Made by a program: the position numbers and the translations under genes. Below, in pieces: positions 34,010-35,843 of a DNA stretch of 35,843 nt (the first letter of the stretch is position 1; each line of letters opens with the position of its first letter). The stretch comes from Planctomycetota bacterium (lineage in GTDB: Bacteria; Planctomycetota; UBA1135). Below the pieces are notes generated by a model. It did not search any database. It was not told the origin of the DNA and was given only the letters and a program-made list of their open reading frames with translations. Where the stretch lies: NCBI GenBank assembly GCA_026421205.1, contig JAPKBM010000016.1, positions 1-35,843 of the forward strand, written 5' to 3'.

Positions 34010-35746
34010 TTACGGTAGGGCATCCAAGCGTTGTTGAATTCGCTGAACACTCTTGAGATCTTTTCTTTCTTGGGCCAAAGCGATGGCCTTTTGAAGGGCA
34101 CTGACGGCCTCTTTCGGCTTTTGCTGCCAAGCCATAAGGATCCCGAGGTTTTCCCAAGCTTCTTGGTGTTTAGGATCTCTTCCCACAGTTTTCTGGAGGG
34201 AGATGGCGGCATTTTCCCAGTCCTCCAGAGCCATGTGGGTTTGAGCCAAGTTGTAGTACGCCGACGCCGGGGTGTAGCCTCTTTGAATAGCTTCTTGGAG
34301 GTGCGGGAGGGCTTTTCCAGGCTGTTGGTTGACGCGGTAGGTGGCCCCGAGGCTGTGTTGAAATTGCCCTTGATAGAGCGAGGGGGAATCAAACCCAAGA
34401 GCGGGCGGAAGGAACGCGGCCATAGCCCCTAAAGTGATACCAGGGAGAAGGTTACGTCTGATAGGGGCTCGGCTAGCCGCCCAAGCGGCAAAGAGGGCGG
34501 TGAGGGGGGCCATCGGCAGTCGATAGCGCGGGGAATACCAAAAGACGATAACGACCAGAAGCGGGAGCAAAAAGAAGAGGATTTCCGGCAGGGCTTTGCG
34601 TCGGTCTTGGCGGAGGAGGTGGAAGAGGCCAAGAAAGGCTAGGGGAAGGAGAAAAATGAGCGGGATTTGCGGAATAGGGTAGCGCGTGAGGGCTTCTTTG
34701 ATTTCTAGTTTCGGGAGATAGACGTCTCCGTAATTTTGCCCAAAAAAGAACCATTTTAGTTTTTTGCTGATCAGCTCAAGAGCGCCGACGGGATCCTGGG
34801 TGAGGTTCTGGAGCCCTTTTTGGAAGAAATAAGAACTTGTGTTACCCCATCCAGGCTGGCCAGTGGCATCGGCGGCCATGCGGAAGGCGTCGGCATTTTG
34901 TTGAAGCCGCCCAGTGCTGACGCCTTCAATAGCGTGGTAAACCCCTTGGGCCCCCGAAGCATTGCCGTGGAAAAAGGTCACCCCGGCTTGGGCGCTGATG
35001 GGGATGAACTCGCCGCACGCGGCGTAATTATGAAGCGTGGCGGGGGCCAGGGTCAGAAGTGCTGCGATGAGCCACGGGGCAGTGGTGGAGCGAGGCATCC
35101 ACCAAGCTAGAAAGGGCAGGGCAAGGAGAAGGGTGGGATTGGCAAGGGTGGCTAAGCCAAAAAGGAAACCCAGAAGGAGCGGTGCGTGCCGAGGTGGCGG
35201 CGGCCCGGATTTCTGTCGGCAGACAAAGCGGACGGTTCCATAGAGAAAGGCCGTGAGCGTGAACAGTTGCAGGGTGCCGTTCAGGATTCTTCCTGGTGCA
35301 AAACTGGGGTCGGCAAGGAGTAGGTAGACGGCGGCGGCGCTCAAGCCCGTTTTGGCGCCAAAGCGAAGTCGGCCCAGAAGGCCAATCATGAGGAGGGTGC
35401 CCGCGTGAAGGATGGCCTGGAATGTGTACACCCCAGGAAGATCCAAGCCGAGACTGCGGAGAAAGCCAAGGAGGTAGGGGTAGAGCGGGGCGGAGAGGAA
35501 GGGGGTTTCGCCAACCCAGTGGCCGTCGGCGATGCGGCCGGCCCAAGTCCAGTAGACCTCCGCGTCTTCAATGGGCAGGCGCGCAAAAGGATTATTTTGC
35601 CAGGCCTCGGTGAGGAGGAGGCATTGCATTCCCACAGCGAGGGCGGTGAGGATTCCAAGGCATCGGCGGAACGTGCGTTCTTCCACAGAAAAAATGTAAC
35701 AGGGCGGGGGGGGTGAGTCCTGCGGTGGATGTCCTAAATTTGCCAT
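34010..35746 (-). CDS. GT-C-type membrane glycosyltransferase with C-terminal TPRs
   Basis: A 578-aa protein. About ten hydrophobic helices fill the first 440 residues, beginning LGILTALAVGMQCLLL. The early loop PIEDAEVYWTWAGRIADGHW carries the acidic residues expected in GT-C/ArnT-like enzymes. Three tetratricopeptide repeats follow from about residue 455: GKALPHLQEAIQRGYTPASA, EDWENAAISLQKTVGRDP and KPKEAVSALQKAIALAQ. It probably moves a sugar from a lipid carrier to a protein or lipid in the periplasm, with the TPRs binding partners. The ATG at 35746 is used here; a GTG at 35686 would shorten it by 20 residues, which look less like coding (PPPPCYIF). It lies 12 bp before the Lon-like gene. 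Confidence 0.8.
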   Translation of the reverse strand: MANLGHPPQDSPPPPCYIFSVEERTFRRCLGILTALAVGMQCLLLTEAWQNNPFARLPIEDAEVYWTWAGRIADGHWVGETPFLSAPLYPYLLGFLRSLGLDLPGVYTFQAILHAGTLLMIGLLGRLRFGAKTGLSAAAVYLLLADPSFAPGRILNGTLQLFTLTAFLYGTVRFVCRQKSGPPPPRHAPLLLGFLFGLATLANPTLLLALPFLAWWMPRSTTAPWLIAALLTLAPATLHNYAACGEFIPISAQAGVTFFHGNASGAQGVYHAIEGVSTGRLQQNADAFRMAADATGQPGWGNTSSYFFQKGLQNLTQDPVGALELISKKLKWFFFGQNYGDVYLPKLEIKEALTRYPIPQIPLIFLLPLAFLGLFHLLRQDRRKALPEILFFLLPLLVVIVFWYSPRYRLPMAPLTALFAAWAASRAPIRRNLLPGITLGAMAAFLPPALGFDSPSLYQGQFQHSLGATYRVNQQPGKALPHLQEAIQRGYTPASAYYNLAQTHMALEDWENAAISLQKTVGRDPKHQEAWENLGILMAWQQKPKEAVSALQKAIALAQERKDLKSVQRIQQRLDALP

Positions 35747-35843
35747 GGCTTACGAACTTGCCGCCCTCCCTTTTGGCAAGGATGATGCGGGTGCTCTGAG
35801 CATTGTGACGACGGCCAATGTGGGCAACCCAATGATGGATGGC
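35745..35843 (+). pseudogene. Partial superoxide dismutase reading frame with an apparent central deletion
   Basis: From the ATG at 35745 the frame stays open to the window edge (33 codons). It begins MAYELAALPFGKD, the usual start of Fe/Mn superoxide dismutases, but then runs straight into DAGALSIVTTANVGNPMMDG. That segment resembles the C-terminal part of the enzyme just before the VWEHAYY metal motif. About 110 residues with the first metal-binding histidines would be missing. It could be a deleted pseudogene, a chimeric assembly join, or a different protein that resembles SOD twice. The right end is cut by the window. Confidence 0.55.

Noticed and set aside
1-35843. CRISPR arrays, tRNA or rRNA genes, insertion sequences, prophage
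   Set aside because: No regularly spaced repeats, tRNA-like cloverleafs, transposase or phage genes were recognised on either strand.

Overview
This is a gene-dense bacterial chromosome segment of roughly 50% GC (estimated by eye) from a Gram-negative-type cell. It encodes lipoproteins, exported M16 proteases, a periplasmic HtrA-like protease and a complete Na+-translocating NADH:quinone reductase (Na+-NQR). The mix of a dimeric (alpha2-type) glycyl-tRNA synthetase, Na+-NQR with ApbE and NqrM, a HEAT-vWA exported protein, a TPR-bearing membrane glycosyltransferase and a membrane-anchored sulfatase-like enzyme would fit a Planctomycetota/PVC or deltaproteobacterial-type lineage. That is inference only; there is no rRNA or other decisive marker here.

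Layout. (1) 112-7780, plus strand: a compact run of plsY and gpsA (phospholipid precursor synthesis), two M16 peptidase genes (one with an intact zinc site, one a lipoprotein without it), an M3 oligopeptidase and a PPP-type phosphatase, mostly with overlapping ends. (2) 7781-8421: a gene-free gap that holds the frameshifted remnant of a sigma-54-dependent activator on the minus strand, then a strong hairpin just before glyS. (3) 8422-13153, plus strand: glyS, a PTS enzyme I-like protein, a protein of four Myb/SANT-like repeats, a DUF971 protein and a small membrane protein. (4) 13150-15297, minus strand: a membrane sulfatase-like hydrolase, divergent from a HEAT/vWA exported protein (15317-16603). 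(5) 16669-17627: a fabH-like gene broken by two stop codons and one frameshift, with all catalytic residues still readable. (6) 17637-22435, plus strand: a large M16 peptidase, a zinc-type dehydrogenase, a small exported protein, a PilZ protein and nqrM. (7) 29209-22396, minus strand: nqrABCDEF-apbE, convergent with and overlapping nqrM. (8) 29304-29531: a leftover C-terminal piece of a carboxypeptidase-regulatory-like domain protein. (9) htrA-like gene (29549-30577) ending at a bidirectional terminator. (10) 35746-30723, minus strand: a membrane glycosyltransferase with TPRs, a Lon-like protease and a TatD-like hydrolase. (11) From 35745, plus strand: the first codons of a superoxide dismutase reading frame that appears to lack its central part.

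Working together: Na+-NQR is represented in full. NqrA-F are the subunits, ApbE attaches FMN to NqrB and NqrC, and NqrM is the factor needed to mature the NqrD/E iron-sulfur centre. Proteolysis is the second theme: three M16 proteins, M3, HtrA and Lon-like.

The most interesting non-genic signals are a 7-mer, GCCGACG/CGTCGGC, that recurs about 35 times and also forms the stem of the terminator at 30589; three decaying gene remnants; and the apparent internally deleted superoxide dismutase at the right edge.
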